From NCBI GenBank assembly GCA_963669155.1, contig OZ022577.1, forward strand, positions 29,422,708 to 29,486,707: a stretch of 64,000 bases of DNA. Direction: 5' to 3'. Below are positions 28,051 to 40,296 of this stretch, in pieces. Made by a program: the position numbers and the translations under genes. Each line of letters opens with the position of its first letter. Within the stretch, counting starts at the first letter, position 1. A model generated the notes under the pieces. The model had not been told where the DNA came from. It saw only the letters and a list, made by a program, of their open reading frames with translations, and searched no databases. The stretch is from Arbacia lixula. Lineage: Eukaryota > Echinodermata > Echinoidea > Arbacioida > Arbaciidae.

Positions 28051-28640
28051 AGGGTTGATCTCTGAAGGAATCGCAGAACGAGCGAGCAAGATGTCGAAGG
28101 TCGTTCGTCATGAATATGCATCGTTCGTGCACGGCGCGTGCCATATAGGTCGGTTTGCCCAATGACACAGTACACAGGCCATGAATCGAGGTAATGCTAG
28201 TGTGTGTGTGATTACGGTAACCGGTTAAACACGTAGCAAGTGCATTGCGAATGCGCGATTGAATTCCTTGAATAACAATACAATACCGTATGTACCGGAC
28301 GCGACGGACAACGACGGACGGTGTGGTGTTTTATTGAGCGAAATTTCGAAGCTGTTTTTCCGGCAAGAAATGAGCCTTCGACATGCAGCATACGAGAAAA
28401 TACAGTTTAAAACGAAGAAGGAAGTTCTGAGGAAGCTGAGACTTTCCAACAGAGGGTTTTTGCGGGACAAGTAAAGCAGATGCCAGGACGGTATGTATGA
28501 AAATTTGACATCGTTGTTCAAAAGGCTGCTGAGCTTAGCTAGCTCTGGCCGGAGCACGGGAGCTGTCTTGAGCCAGAGGCTCGGCTCTGGATACGCTGCG
28601 CATCCTGCGCAACTGGACAGCTCTCGCGCTGTTGCAACAG
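28050..28640 (+). promoter_or_regulatory. CpG-rich patch, possible promoter and first exon
   Basis: CpG density is clearly above the surroundings (repeated CGTTCG, GCGCG and GACGG words). An open frame with no upstream ATG except at codon 38 (MSLRHAAYEK, ending at 28474) is followed 16 bases later by a good donor, GGACG|GTATGT, near 28491. It could be a 5' exon of an unknown transcript, perhaps a distant first exon of the SERTA gene. No homology supports a protein. Confidence 0.3.
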
Positions 28641-29590
28641 AGTGCAGTAAAGTGAATGTCACCCTGAATGTTGCATGTTGGTGCTAGTTTTGCCCTGAAT
28701 GTTTACAGAAACTCACGTATGTCACTTATTTCACTAAGTCAACATTTGCGGTATAAATGTGTGTAGACCCCCTCTATGCAGCAATTGTGGAAAAACCACA
28801 ACAGATGATAATTACAGGCATACATTTACTGCGACCAGCCCGGGAGCAGTCCCGGGGCTAAGGCATACATGTACCTGGTTCTTACTTAAGTTAATCAGTC
28901 CAATCCAGTGACATAATATTTGATTTTGGCTTTATTAGTATCCTACTGGTAATTCATAGATATCCACGGATGCATTAAGTTGATGTTGTAAGAGCAAACT
29001 TGTGGTGTGACCTGTGAGATTTTTGTTGTTGGTGATTTAGGGTGCATTTTCAATCGCATATTTACACAGCAGTGCAACGACTATTACAAAGATCCATTCA
29101 CAAGTAAATAAACCCATGATTTTGTATCCTATTTCATAAAAACAAAACTGATGAAAGAAAGGTAAGGAGTAGTGGCAAACCCAACATTTTGCTTGAGAGC
29201 TCTCTATTTCATTATGTAGAACCATCTTCTACACAGTCATAAACAATAAACATGTCACATGATGGAAGACGTGTAACACATGATCACTTAAGTCTCGAGA
29301 CTCAAGTTTGAGCAATTTATGTGTGAAAATGTACACACGGCTTTAAGTAACAAATGACCTTTAATCACAGTGCAGTGATACAGTAAAGCTGAGGTATTGA
29401 AGTCAAAACATTGTGGACTTCTGATTAGGTAATGGCAGCTTCAGAACCCTTTTCTACACAGGTTTTAAGACTTCTCAAGAGAAATTATGTAATTTAGAAT
29501 AGATGGAGGGGTGAGCAGCATGTCAAAAGGTTTGAGCAATCGGTACAATTTTCAAAATCCAATGTAATTGTGATGTTACATTTAAAGACA
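28641..29590. other. Intergenic, nothing recognised apart from a GC hairpin
   Basis: A GC-rich hairpin, AGCCCGGGAGCAGTCCCGGG, lies near 28837-28858. Otherwise AT-rich non-coding DNA. Confidence 0.4.
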
Positions 29591-30026
29591 GGGTGTCCCA
29601 TTTTCAAAGTTATGAAACTCAGCAGGATCGGCTGTATACCCTCACAATAATGTACATAAAATCTCAGTTACAGATTCACAAACATTTTCTGGACAAGTGG
29701 AAAACTATCCCTGTTTACCCTTCTTTACAGTGAGCAGTCTAAATTCACAATTGTATTGTCCCCCTCAGCGCACGATGCGAGCATTATCCATTGAATGTTT
29801 GCACTGGGAAGCGGATAGATGCAGACCATAGTGCAATGTGGTCTCCGGTCTGTAGGCTATAGGTTTCAGATGAGCGGCTCAAAACCTCCTGGCAATCTAC
29901 TGATTGCTGTAAATTTGCCTAATGTCAGTTTGCAGTTTTATTATTTGGAGGAATGTTCTAATACACTGGTCCATTTTCTGTAGTTTTTACAAAAACACTT
30001 TTTTTTTACCTGCAAAAGGGACACCC
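29591..30026. mobile_element. MITE, GCCCTTTTACAAAAG-like family, copy 2
   Basis: Left end GGGTGTCCCATTTTCAAAGT then ATGAAACTC; right end TTTACCTGCAAAAGGGACAC. The terminal 9 bases, GGGTGTCCC and GGGACACCC, are perfect inverted repeats. It shares the order of words with the copy at 21437-21885. Confidence 0.7.
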
Positions 30027-31930
30027 AGTCAGCCTGTCTTTAAACTAGACATCTACTTATTGTATTTCCACTTTGCTCTTTCAGCTGTGTCTGTTCTTCT
30101 CCATTCACAAATGTTGTGCCTAGTTTCCTAAAAACATTCATTTACCATTCCTTTACTATGATTTCCTTATTTTAATGTGTTTATATGTATGTACATGTAT
30201 GTTAAATGTGTATGTTGTGTATGTTCTGTGTGATTTATGTAAGTTATTTGTCAGTGTACACTTGTTGTCCATGTACCTTTATTGTAATGTGCATATTCTT
30301 TCAATGTTTGTGCATACTTATGTCATATTTTGCTGTGTCAGTGAATATTTGATAAACCAGTTGAAATAAAACTTTACAGTATTGCCTGTCAATTGGGCTA
30401 TATTCTCAAGTAATTCACAGCTTTACTGTGGTCACATTCTAGCAATTCAATCCACTAACACCTGCCATGTACCTAAAATTCTGACCCTAACCCTGGGTCT
30501 AATTTGTGCAGTTGCACAAATTAATTCCAGTTCAAAAATTCAGCACTTCAATGTTCACTGTGCATGCTATGAATCTTGGAAGGTCTACTCAAGTACTTTT
30601 CATGTCCATTTTTTGGTGAATGATGGATTTTTAGTGAGGGAGTGTTTTATGGGAAGTATAGAATGCAGTAAATGCACCTGTAGGTGGCACTGTCTTCATT
30701 AAACTGTCCTTGATGAGGTCAAGGGTCTCCCTGATGAGATGAACATTTGTAAAATTCACCTACATAACATTTACCTCATATTTACCTGTATTCATCAATG
30801 ATTGCAGCATAGCCAAGCAATCACAATGTTGACTTCTTTTGCAAATTATATTTCCCTCTTTATTCTAATTATCTAATTGCACTTTAAAATTTTCTGCTTT
30901 TTGTTGTTGTTGTTTTTTTTTTTTTGAAAGTTGAAACCATATTTCAATACAGTTACCATGGTTGCCCTGGTACCTGTGTATTTACCAAAGAGATACTAGG
31001 CAAGCTTGTGTAGAAATCCAATACCCTAGATGAATATTGCCCTGGATGGGAATCTCTCCAATGAAATACACGTAGCCTTGGAATACATACAAATTGGAGA
31101 TTTAATGTTGATCAGGGGGAATCGTTTGCATCGCTTGATAACACAAAGTTATGGTTTCAACATTACAACAATTGTCAGAAGGAAATTGATTAACAGTTGC
31201 AAAAAGTTGCAATATGGACTTAAATATTGCATTGCCAAGCAGTAAAAAGTGCATACAGCTCATGTGCATTGAAACAGCAATACAGGTGTAGGTGTAGGCT
31301 AAACAAGAAAATAAATTACATGAGCACAGCTTTTATTTTTCAGCAGAAACAATTACTGTAGACAGTGCCCAGGGCTTCTTCATTAAGTCAGATACAAGCT
31401 TTCAATCTGTACTTCTAAACTTGGCTACCTGCCTGCCTGCACAATCACAGATGCATACAGTGTTGTGCAAGCCTTGACTGGGCATTACAACACTGCTATT
31501 GACTACCGTGTACACTGCTTACACACAGTTTACACACCTCTAATATAAACCCTACATTCACTCTATTGTCATCCCACCAAATCTGAATTCATGGCACAAA
31601 GGAGCCAGTGATAAGAGGGCATTCCCTTCATGAAATGCATGGTTTAGTGCTAATCCAAAGCCCACAAACACCCCAGCCAGCGCAGCCCAATACCGATTCT
31701 ACATGTATTTGTGTGCCCCTTCCATTGTCTGGGGCTTACAGTCCGCTGCTTTTCTGCTTGTGGGCTGGGACACAATGGGGGGCTCGCTGGTCTCCTCTGT
31801 AGGGGCACTACAGGTCCAAAGCTAACCGTCTCGCCCCAGAGTCACAAGCTTAGCAAGTGACTGCGGAGTGGGAAGTGGGAGTGAGCGGCAGCGAGACCAG
31901 TGGAGCAGCTCCAGCTCAGATCCACCCAGC
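30027..31930. other. Intergenic, nothing recognised
   Basis: Contains a perfect short palindrome, AATTTGTGCAGTTGCACAAA, near 30500. A moderately GC-rich stretch begins near 31660 without a recognisable gene. Confidence 0.4.
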
Positions 31931-31934
31931 CATT

Positions 31935-31999
31935 CTTTCTTCCATCCCCACCCACCCATCCAGCCATCCAGCCATCCAGCCATCCAGCCATCCATCCAT
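31935..31999. repeat. (CAGCCATC)n short tandem repeat
   Basis: Repeats of CAGCCATC and CCATCCAT words inside a moderately GC-rich block (about 31660-32110) that might be an exon of a non-coding RNA. No reading frame is convincing. Confidence 0.85.
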
Positions 32000-32119
32000 C
32001 CGGGCACTGTGCCATCATTCAGCGGTGGCTGGATGCTGGCTCGGTTGAAGGGGTCAGGGTCCCAGTAGAGAAAAGGGCTGAGGGAAGCTCAGAAAAAGAA
32101 TAGAAAAAGGGAACGGGAG

Positions 32120-33700
32120 AGCTGAGGAGGATTCAGAAATAGTTTTTTTGAGGTTGGGACTTGTGCGGAGTGCAACAAAGACGTGGCATACCTTCTCTCA
32201 GGTACCCCAGGAAGAATACGTAAACATGTTTGTTACCAAGAAGAATTCCTTCTCTCAGTAATTGTTATACTGCCTCCTACAGAAGCAGCATTGATGGCAA
32301 ACAGGGAGTCAAACTTCTACTTCAAGGCCCAAGAAGTAAAATGTAAAGTTAATAAACTAACCTGATATTGATATTTTATGAAAAATATATTTATCTACTC
32401 ACTTAACTCTGAGCTAAGTTAACATGTGATGTACAAAAACAATAGCCATTTCATAGTCGCTCAACTTACATACTCTACTCCTCATCTTTTCTTGAGAGAC
32501 TCTGAATAGCAGTGAATCACATTTCTTACAGATTTATTAGCTGGGTCATATTGAAATATAGTCTAGTACCGGCAGACCTTTGCACTGACAAACTTAGTGT
32601 GGACATTACACTCTGAGTGCTCAGTCAGATTCAATTCGTCATCAGGGACATTTATTGTCAGCTTAGTGCTAAGATGTTATGTAGAAACAAAAAGCAAATG
32701 GGCAGATTACATGGAGAACTCCAACTTAACTCTGTCTTTGTGCATGAGAAGCAAAGAACAGAGTGTCGTTTATATATTCCATGCTGTATATTTCATTGTA
32801 AGGTTTGATATTTTGAAAACTGGACCTGTATGTTGTACTTGTGGTTGGTTCATGATATATTCAACAGAATTCACTTTTGAAAAGAAATTTTAGGCACATA
32901 TTTACACTTAGTAGTAGTAAGGATAGCATGCACCATCCTGTAAATGAATGAAAAACAGTAAAATTTTATCTCCAAAGCAGTCAAAACTATACTGCTCCTG
33001 ATAGAAAAGCAGTCTGAATGTTGACTGACCACTGCGTAACAGGAGAGAATTCAAACAAAAGCACAGTCACAATAGTTTTTCACTTAACCTGAAAAGGTAA
33101 GTGGAGTTATGACCTTTATATTTCGTACACAATATCTTTCTAAAGGGTATACAACTAATCCATGCTGAGCTTCATGACTTTTAACAATGAGCTACATGTA
33201 CACTTCCTTGATATAAAAACTTGGTTGGAATCCTTTAATATGAAAACAGGCACTGAAAGTATGTTGCAGTGAATCAAGCTGTAGTGTGTCAAATTAGTGG
33301 CTGAAATATTCAATAACAGTTTACATGTACATGTATGTTTGTTAGTTTCTTACTGTCCATGTATACATGTTTTCAGATCATAGACAAAGGAAGATGTTGA
33401 TGCTTAGCAAACAGAACAGGAGCCAACAGTCACATCCCAGTGCACTGTAGCCTCAGTGCTAGGCTTGGAGTTGTTTTTATATGTAATACATTAATTACCA
33501 GTGAATTAGCTCAAAACTCTAGCCGCAAAAATAGCTTGTTGTTTGCACATGGGCAGTGCGTCACAGACTTGGGCTTCAACCACATGGTTTGAAATTTTAC
33601 CACGTTTGGGGCTCGATGCGTAAGCAACAGAAGAACTTTTGGGTGATAATTGGAGCCCGGCCCATATATCGCTGACCAATCTTCTATTCTGATTGTACAT
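32120..33700. other. Intergenic, nothing recognised
   Basis: AT-rich sequence. Open frames here are short, overlap in several frames and lack family signatures. Confidence 0.45.
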
Positions 33701-33701
33701 G

Positions 33702-33822
33702 TATTTGGCATCCTACCCTGTTAATTTTACAGCAACACATATCTTTTAGTAAAGGCTATAATATTTGGCACCCTACCATGTTAATTTTACAGCAACACAT
33801 ATCATTTTGTGAAGGCTATATT
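33702..33822. repeat. Tandem duplication, 2 x 60 bp
   Basis: ATTTGGCATCCTACCCTGTT and TAATTTTACAGCAACACATA followed by AAGGCTATA recur once, 60 bases downstream, with a handful of changes. Confidence 0.85.
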
Positions 33823-33824
33823 AG

Positions 33825-35015
33825 GTAACATCACTTTAGCTCCCCACACTTTCCCTTTCAGATTTTATTTGTAAAATTTTGGATCTGGTTGCAGTGATCA
33901 CAACAACATTCAATATTGTGTTTTGATGCTAACAAATTGTGAATAATAAATGGTAGTCTGCTCTTCTGTCCAGTGTGCCATAACTTGATTACTAAAAAAA
34001 TGGCTTGCTAAGACTTTCATTTTTAAATAAGAAAACAATAACAAACAAATAGATAACAAAACACTGATGAATTAGAAGCAGTAATAATTCATTGAAAGTA
34101 GTAACGATTACAGCATTGGTAATGAAAGTTCAACTTCACACACATGAAAAGAATGAACATGAAGAACAATGCCTCAGCCCAGCTGTTCAACATGATCGGC
34201 AGCGTGTCCTAATGTATGATGGGATCTGGAAAACTTAATGTAGCTTGCACAGTCTTGAGTATAGGTTATATGCATCATTTCTCTTTACTGGAACTTGAGG
34301 GCACAATTCACGATCTGTGTTTCATCTCACAGCTCAGGCAGGCTATGAGCTGGCTAACAAACATGTGGATCATAGTACTACAAGTTTGTACAACGTGTAC
34401 AAAGACTTTCAGCTGTACGTGTTATGTAGGCCATACTCGTATCAAATATCACTTTCCGCGTGTTGTTGTGCCAGACTTGGGCCATGTCCAATGGTGTTAC
34501 AGAGAAATCAAATAATGACAAGCATCTACATGTACTACTAAAGCAAACACTGTTTACAACTGTGCATGAACACAATGTATGTAACTTTATCCATCTTTTT
34601 TAAATGGAAATTCCATTTTTTTCCCCGAGTGGGTGTCAACTTTGTAATCATTTTAAAAGTGAGACAAGGCGCAAAATCAAAAGTACTGCCCTTCGAATTA
34701 TAAAACAAATTATAAAGTGACAATATATATGAAGTCTGTGTGTTGGTGATATACTCCATGATTAGTTTATAATGTGCCCCCCCCCCCCCTTCAGTCCACA
34801 CACACTCACACTCTCACAAAACATCACCCAAAGTAGACAAAGAGTCAACCTTGTTTTGGAACTTTGGAATGGGGAAGTGTACTGTAACCGAGAGAGAGGA
34901 GAGAATCTGCACAAAGTTTGGGTGGCAAGCATTGTGTAGCAGGATGGGTCGGCTGAGTCATCGTGCAAGTTCCTATGACTCAACTTTTTGCTGAACCTTC
35001 ATTGGACCAAGCTTT
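33825..35015. other. Intergenic, nothing recognised
   Basis: A segment near 34165-34230 (CCTCAGCCCAGCTGTTCAAC, then GATGGGATCTGGAAA) resembles part of the fold-back element at 43875-44311 and may be a remnant of that family. A C run lies at 34778-34788. Confidence 0.4.
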
Positions 35016-35019
35016 GTCA

Positions 35020-35445
35020 TATCTCCCTGCCCTTTTCATTTCTTCTTTGCTCTCTCAATTTGCAACCCCCTCTTTACATGTATTTCTTTCTCTGTCCTCT
35101 TTCATGCTCTCTCTCTTACTCTCTTTGCCTGACAAGTGTGATTGTCTCTTTCTCTGTCACATGAGTATCTTTCTTTTTCTCCTTTCCCTTCTTCTTTGCT
35201 TCTGCAATCTTCATTCCTATGTGTCTTCCTCTGTTTCCCTCTGCCCCTTCCTTTTCTCTCTATTTCTCTGTCTCTTCTTCCATATTTCTTCTTCTTCTTC
35301 TTCTTCTCTCTCTATTCTGTTTCTACTCTCTATTCTGTTTCTACCTCTCTATCTCTTTCTCTCTGTTGGTCTGTTTGTCTTTTTTTCTCTTGCTTTTCAA
35401 ACCCTCTTTGTTTTCCTGTTTCTCTACCCTATTCCATTCACTTAT
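35020..35445. repeat. Pyrimidine-rich tract
   Basis: About 420 bases dominated by T and C on the + strand (TCTCTCT, TTCTTCTTC). The long Ser/Leu/Phe frames across it are composition artefacts. Confidence 0.8.
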
Positions 35446-35457
35446 TTATCAACCAGG

Positions 35458-35572
35458 GGCCATATTCATGAAACCTTACTAGCCTAGTGAGTTACTAAAA
35501 CTGCATGTAGCTGAATACACATACTACATGCAAGTAACTAACAAGGCTTAGTAAGGTTTCATGAATATGGCC
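35458..35572. mobile_element. Short fold-back MITE, 115 bp, 24-bp perfect arms
   Basis: GGCCATATTCATGAAACCTT at 35458 and its reverse complement ending at 35572. The arms stay paired for about 24 bases and then more loosely. A sequence beginning TGCCATATTCATAAAACG at about 37254 resembles one arm of the same family. Confidence 0.85.
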
Positions 35573-38500
35573 GCTGTTTCTCTTCGAACTGTCTTCTCTG
35601 TGTCCAACATTTGCACATGATATGTTTGTCTACGAATAAGACTAATTTTGAATTTGCCGAATTTCACTTAACTTCCAATTTTCTTTTAATTTAGACCAGA
35701 AAGATCAAAGGAGCAGGTCATTAGAAGTTTGAGGAAGGGTAGACACTCCCTTTCTTCATGTTACCCATCTGCCGTTTCTCTACATGTACTCGTTTCCTTT
35801 CATTATGACTGTCACCTTCTGTAGAACTTCATAATGAGTCTTGATAATGAGTTCATCTAGCTATGCATTGTTTCAAAGTCATTATAAAATCGGTATGGGC
35901 TGCGCAGTGAACAATGCAAGGCATTCCATGACATAACTATATGTCAAGAATGAACAGGAATGAGGAGAAAATTCAGAATAATAAGTATACTACAGCTTGA
36001 AACCAATGAGTGTCCAGGGGTTAGATGCATACTTTACATGTACACCACTAATAATATACCATGAATATGTCCTACAAACTTCATCCCCTAATTGTTTTCA
36101 ATTGAAAATTTGACAAGATACTGACAAGATATGATGGCACACATACTTGATGCATTCCTTTAGCTTTTACCAATATGCCATTCTCGCACACCCAGAAAAA
36201 ATGTCCAGTGTGGAGCATTGTGTACATATTGAAGTTTTATTAATTTTCAGTAGCCTTTCATATATTGTTATGAAAAAGGTCCTGAACTCAAGAAAATAAA
36301 ATGAAAGTTTAAAGTAAGGTATTAGTTTATTGAAAAAAATGTGGACTGTTCTTGTGATTAAGCTGCATGTTGATTTGATGATATGTGCTGTGCCGAGCAT
36401 CTACATGGAGTAGCCTATTGAAAACTGTCTCATTCAACAATTGCTTCAGGGCCTTGTGTTATGCCTTGTGCGCTTGTGGGTTCACTCTGTACAGAGCATA
36501 GAGTGTGGGTTCTACATATCTAGATTACTACATGTACCAGACAAACATAAAAGAGTTCTCTCTGCTCTGTGATGCATCATGAATCATCTGAAGTTACATG
36601 TAGTCAAGTTGCCTTACATACAATGCACAGTGTGGGAGCATGATGTGTGGGTTCTGTGATTTCCTACATACGTGTAATACAGTTGCCCCCATTTACCCGG
36701 GACAGCTGGGAAACAGGGAGGGGGGATCAGGGGATGTCCCCATCATGCGCAATTCCTGATAGAGCTAATGGAACATATCTTAAAGCACACAAAAAAGTTT
36801 GAGGATTGTTTGTACAGTGGGAGCCTATTTCTTATGTTGGGAATTGCGTTTGTTTTATTGTGACTTTTGAAAACAAATATTTGGGTGTGGGGTGTTCTGA
36901 TTTGCTTTGTTTATAATATGCATTTCTGTACATTTTTATACATGTAGATATCATGTGTTCAGTGATTGTGTGGAAACAGGGAATGTACATATTTGATACT
37001 TCAACAAGTTTTGCTGCCATTGATAAAAATTTATTAGATAGAAGTAAAGAAATGTCTTGATTATTTAAAATCCTTATCTTGGACACCTCATTATTTTACT
37101 TCATTAATACAGTAGCACTGTACATGTTTACGATTTGTACTAAAAATACGGAGGATATCGGGTAAGATAGAGAAAAACAGGAGGTAACAAGAGACTGCAT
37201 GTTACATGTATCCAATTCCAAATATGGGTGGACTCAATAAAAACAACACTGGTGCCATATTCATAAAACGTTGCTACATGTACATGTAGGAAGTTGCAAA
37301 CATTTTATGGAGCATCTTTGCTACATCAAAGGTTTCATGAACCTTGGATCTCAGAGCAGAGTGTTTAACCCCCTAAGTGCTAACATATCCCCCATAAATA
37401 ACAACAAATCAATCTCTGTACATGTAAACAAATTGTTACTCAAAGCTTTAATGCACAGAATGGCCCAATGTGTTTTGTTTCATGACATCCAACTTAAAAG
37501 TATCCCCCACCAAAAAAAAAAAAAAGAAAGAAAAAGAAAAAAAATGGTACATGTCCCCCTGGATTGACTGGTGGTGAAACTGCTAAACACTATTGCTAGG
37601 GTTCATTGTGTGTTTGGTAGGATAAGGCTACTACCAAGTAGAATACATGTTCATGATCATGATAGATCACAATGAAAGTATGAAACCCATGGTTTTCACT
37701 TCCACGGAGCGATTAGTCCCTATCAAAGCATTGTTGGTCCTTGGGGAATTCCTTATTCCTGGAAAATACTGGAAAATTACATACCTCTGGCCTTTCTAGT
37801 TTCAAGTGCTTTACATGGATGTCAACTCAAGATGGGGATAATAAACATTGAAAGAACAAGGATAATGAAAAGGCAAGTATCCGTGTGTAGTCCCTAGGAG
37901 GCCTATTGATTGCCTGTTGGGTACATTGTAATTTATGAGCTCTGCTTGATGTAATCAAACTTTCCTTGAAATACATACAGTATGTAACCTAGTGCCAATT
38001 TGTGCATACATTCATACTTCATACATACTCAAAATCGTATATTTCAGTTGATTTGATAATGCAAGAGATGATTTTCACATGAAATGATTCTTTGTACCCT
38101 TTTCTGAACATATTCAAAGCATTTTGAGATACAGTTAATGTTTTTTTCCCTTTCATGACACTTGGAAGTTATGTTTCTTTGTGTTGTATTCATAACTTTA
38201 TCAACATGTGCAGTACAATTCAACTTTTGAATGATCAGACAACATTTTCTTGTGACTCTTATGCAGTTATGCTGCCACATTGAAAAGCTCTCCATTCTTT
38301 AGATTTGCACATTATCAGAAAAACATGATTATTATTTCACAATTATCAAGGACAAGGCCATTGTTTTCAACCATAACTCTGCAAACTGTTTATCCAATTT
38401 GAGGGGGTAAAATAACCATGTTTTTTGTATGAACATGTACCAGTAAATTTGTCCTTGTAATTTATGTAAGCAAATATACAACATGCTAGAACTAGTTATA

Positions 38501-38840
38501 ACCTTTACTTACATGTACATACCCTCCAGTACATGAATAAAGTGTGTGACTTTTGACTCTTTGCTACATAACTGTATACATGTGCCTGTCCCAACTGGGA
38601 CACACAAAGAGCAAAGCAGCCCCCCCCCCCCCCATCCCCTCACTTCCCTTCAGAGGAAGTGTATGAACTGGAGGAAACTATTTACGCTCGATGCCATCTG
38701 ACATGACGACTTCTCTACAATCTTTCATTCATCATCTAGTGCTGGTGACACTGTTGTTTAATACTGCACAGTAAGTGATGTGTGTAAATTATGACATGTG
38801 AGCAGAATTTACACTGTCTCTTTTAGGTTTTGTACAGCTA
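35573..38840. other. Intergenic, nothing recognised
   Basis: AT-rich with many TACATGTA words. A C run lies at about 38618-38632. No gene, RNA or intact element was recognised. Confidence 0.45.
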
Positions 38841-38845
38841 GTGCA

Positions 38846-39111
38846 GCCCTTTTACAAAAGCCATGAAACTTGGCATACAGTGTACATGGAGATCAGCAGT
38901 CTACAATAAGGAATCTTGCAGTAATAGCTTGAGACCTGTACAGGTCTCTCGGCTACAGGAAGCGGACGACCTGTCTAAGACTCAACTTGAAATATACGAT
39001 TAATGTAATTCAACTGCAGATTTTGATATTGTAAGAGAAGTTCTTATACATGTACACAATTCTCTCCTATTTTCCGAGACATTCAATAAAATGTTTGTCC
39101 CGCAAAAGGTC
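38846..39111. mobile_element. MITE, GCCCTTTTACAAAAG family, copy 3 (shortened)
   Basis: Left end GCCCTTTTACAAAAGCCATG, right end CCCGCAAAAGGTC. The middle is shorter than in the copies at 21437 and 29591 and contains an extra short palindrome, GAGACCTGTACAGGTCTC (38930-38947). Confidence 0.6.
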
Positions 39112-39121
39112 TATTCTGCCA

Positions 39122-39704
39122 TTAAAGGGGTATTCCGGTCCAAAACTTTGTTGACTTCAGTACAAGCAGACTAATCTTAGAAGTCCAAATCTAGCTTTTT
39201 TTGGGGGGGGGGGGGGGGGGGGAAACATGCTGCAAATTCTGCAAGTATTTTTTTAAATGAGGAATGAACATGTTCTTGATGCGGGGTAAATCTCACTATA
39301 AAAGGTCGAAAAATATTTAGCCTGAGCTAAAGATAGTGCTGGTGGATAGGAGGGTCAGGTCCACATCAGACCCGAGCTAACTTCACTATAAAACGTTTCT
39401 CGATTTAGTGCGGAGTAAAGCAGTGACCCATGCATGTCGAGTGTGCGTTCAATTTTCGCGCTCGTGGGAAGCACAGCTGATTGGGCAATACATATGTAGG
39501 TTTTACCACAGTAACTAGTCCGGTCTCGCTCTCGTCATTGGTGGTCGAAAAGGCAGCATAAAACGACTTACTTTAAGTTATCCTGCTTCTGAAGCGGGGT
39601 AAAGTCAGTGCGCACTACAAAAGGGGCATAAGATTTGGAATTTTGGTTTTGTTTGTTACTCTGCAACTCATGACATTAAATACTAGGGAGAACTGCCACT
39701 TTAA
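39122..39704. mobile_element. Possible TTAAAGGGG-ended element
   Basis: Starts TTAAAGGGGTATTCCGG and ends GGGAGAACTGCCACTTTAA, a weak inverted pair. Internally, phrases of the form GCGGGGTAAA followed by CACTATAAAA recur three times (near 39280, 39375 and 39595), and there is a long G run at 39204-39222. Confidence 0.45.
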
Positions 39705-40230
39705 ATAAAGTTAGCAACAACGCACCGCATTTTCTTTGTTTGTCATTAATTGTACCAATAACTTTTCTTACGAATGATATCTCAAAATATGTTGTTTTAG
39801 GTAATAATTAGGGATTTGTTGTGTTATGCAATGTATTACCGGTACTTTCTTTTCAGGAAGCTCGTACTTCTTCATTTTTCTGGGTTCGGGTTTCTTTTAT
39901 ATCATGTCTTTCAAAGGATGATATTGAGAAGTGTTGTCCTGTTTGTGTGTCATAATTCATAATACATTCCCTTGGGGAATGAGGTGTATATATTCCCTAT
40001 ACTCTAGTGCCTTTTGGCTTGCCCCACAGATCCATCAGGGGAGCTACCCTGCATAGTTGGCAAATAATACACAAACAGTACTCCTGGATGCAGTGTCCAT
40101 GCACTGTGTTATGTGTGAGTTTGTGTGCCTGTGTGTGTACATGTATCTCCACTGCTCTCCAGTGCTATTCTCACTGCTGTGTGTGTTGTGTACATACTTT
40201 ACAGCTGTGTGTGAATGTCAGTGGTATGTG
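39705..40230. other. Intergenic, nothing recognised
   Basis: No gene or repeat recognised before the (TG)n tract. Confidence 0.45.

Positions 40231-40231
<1 letters not shown>

Positions 40232-40292
<61 letters not shown>
40232..40292. repeat. (TG)n microsatellite
   Basis: About 58 bases of pure TG repeat. Confidence 0.95.

Positions 40293-40296
<4 letters not shown>

Noticed and set aside
28225-28662. 145-residue minus-strand frame in the CpG patch
   Set aside because: It starts at GTG, not ATG, has no recognised domain, and the patch itself could explain an open frame by low stop density.
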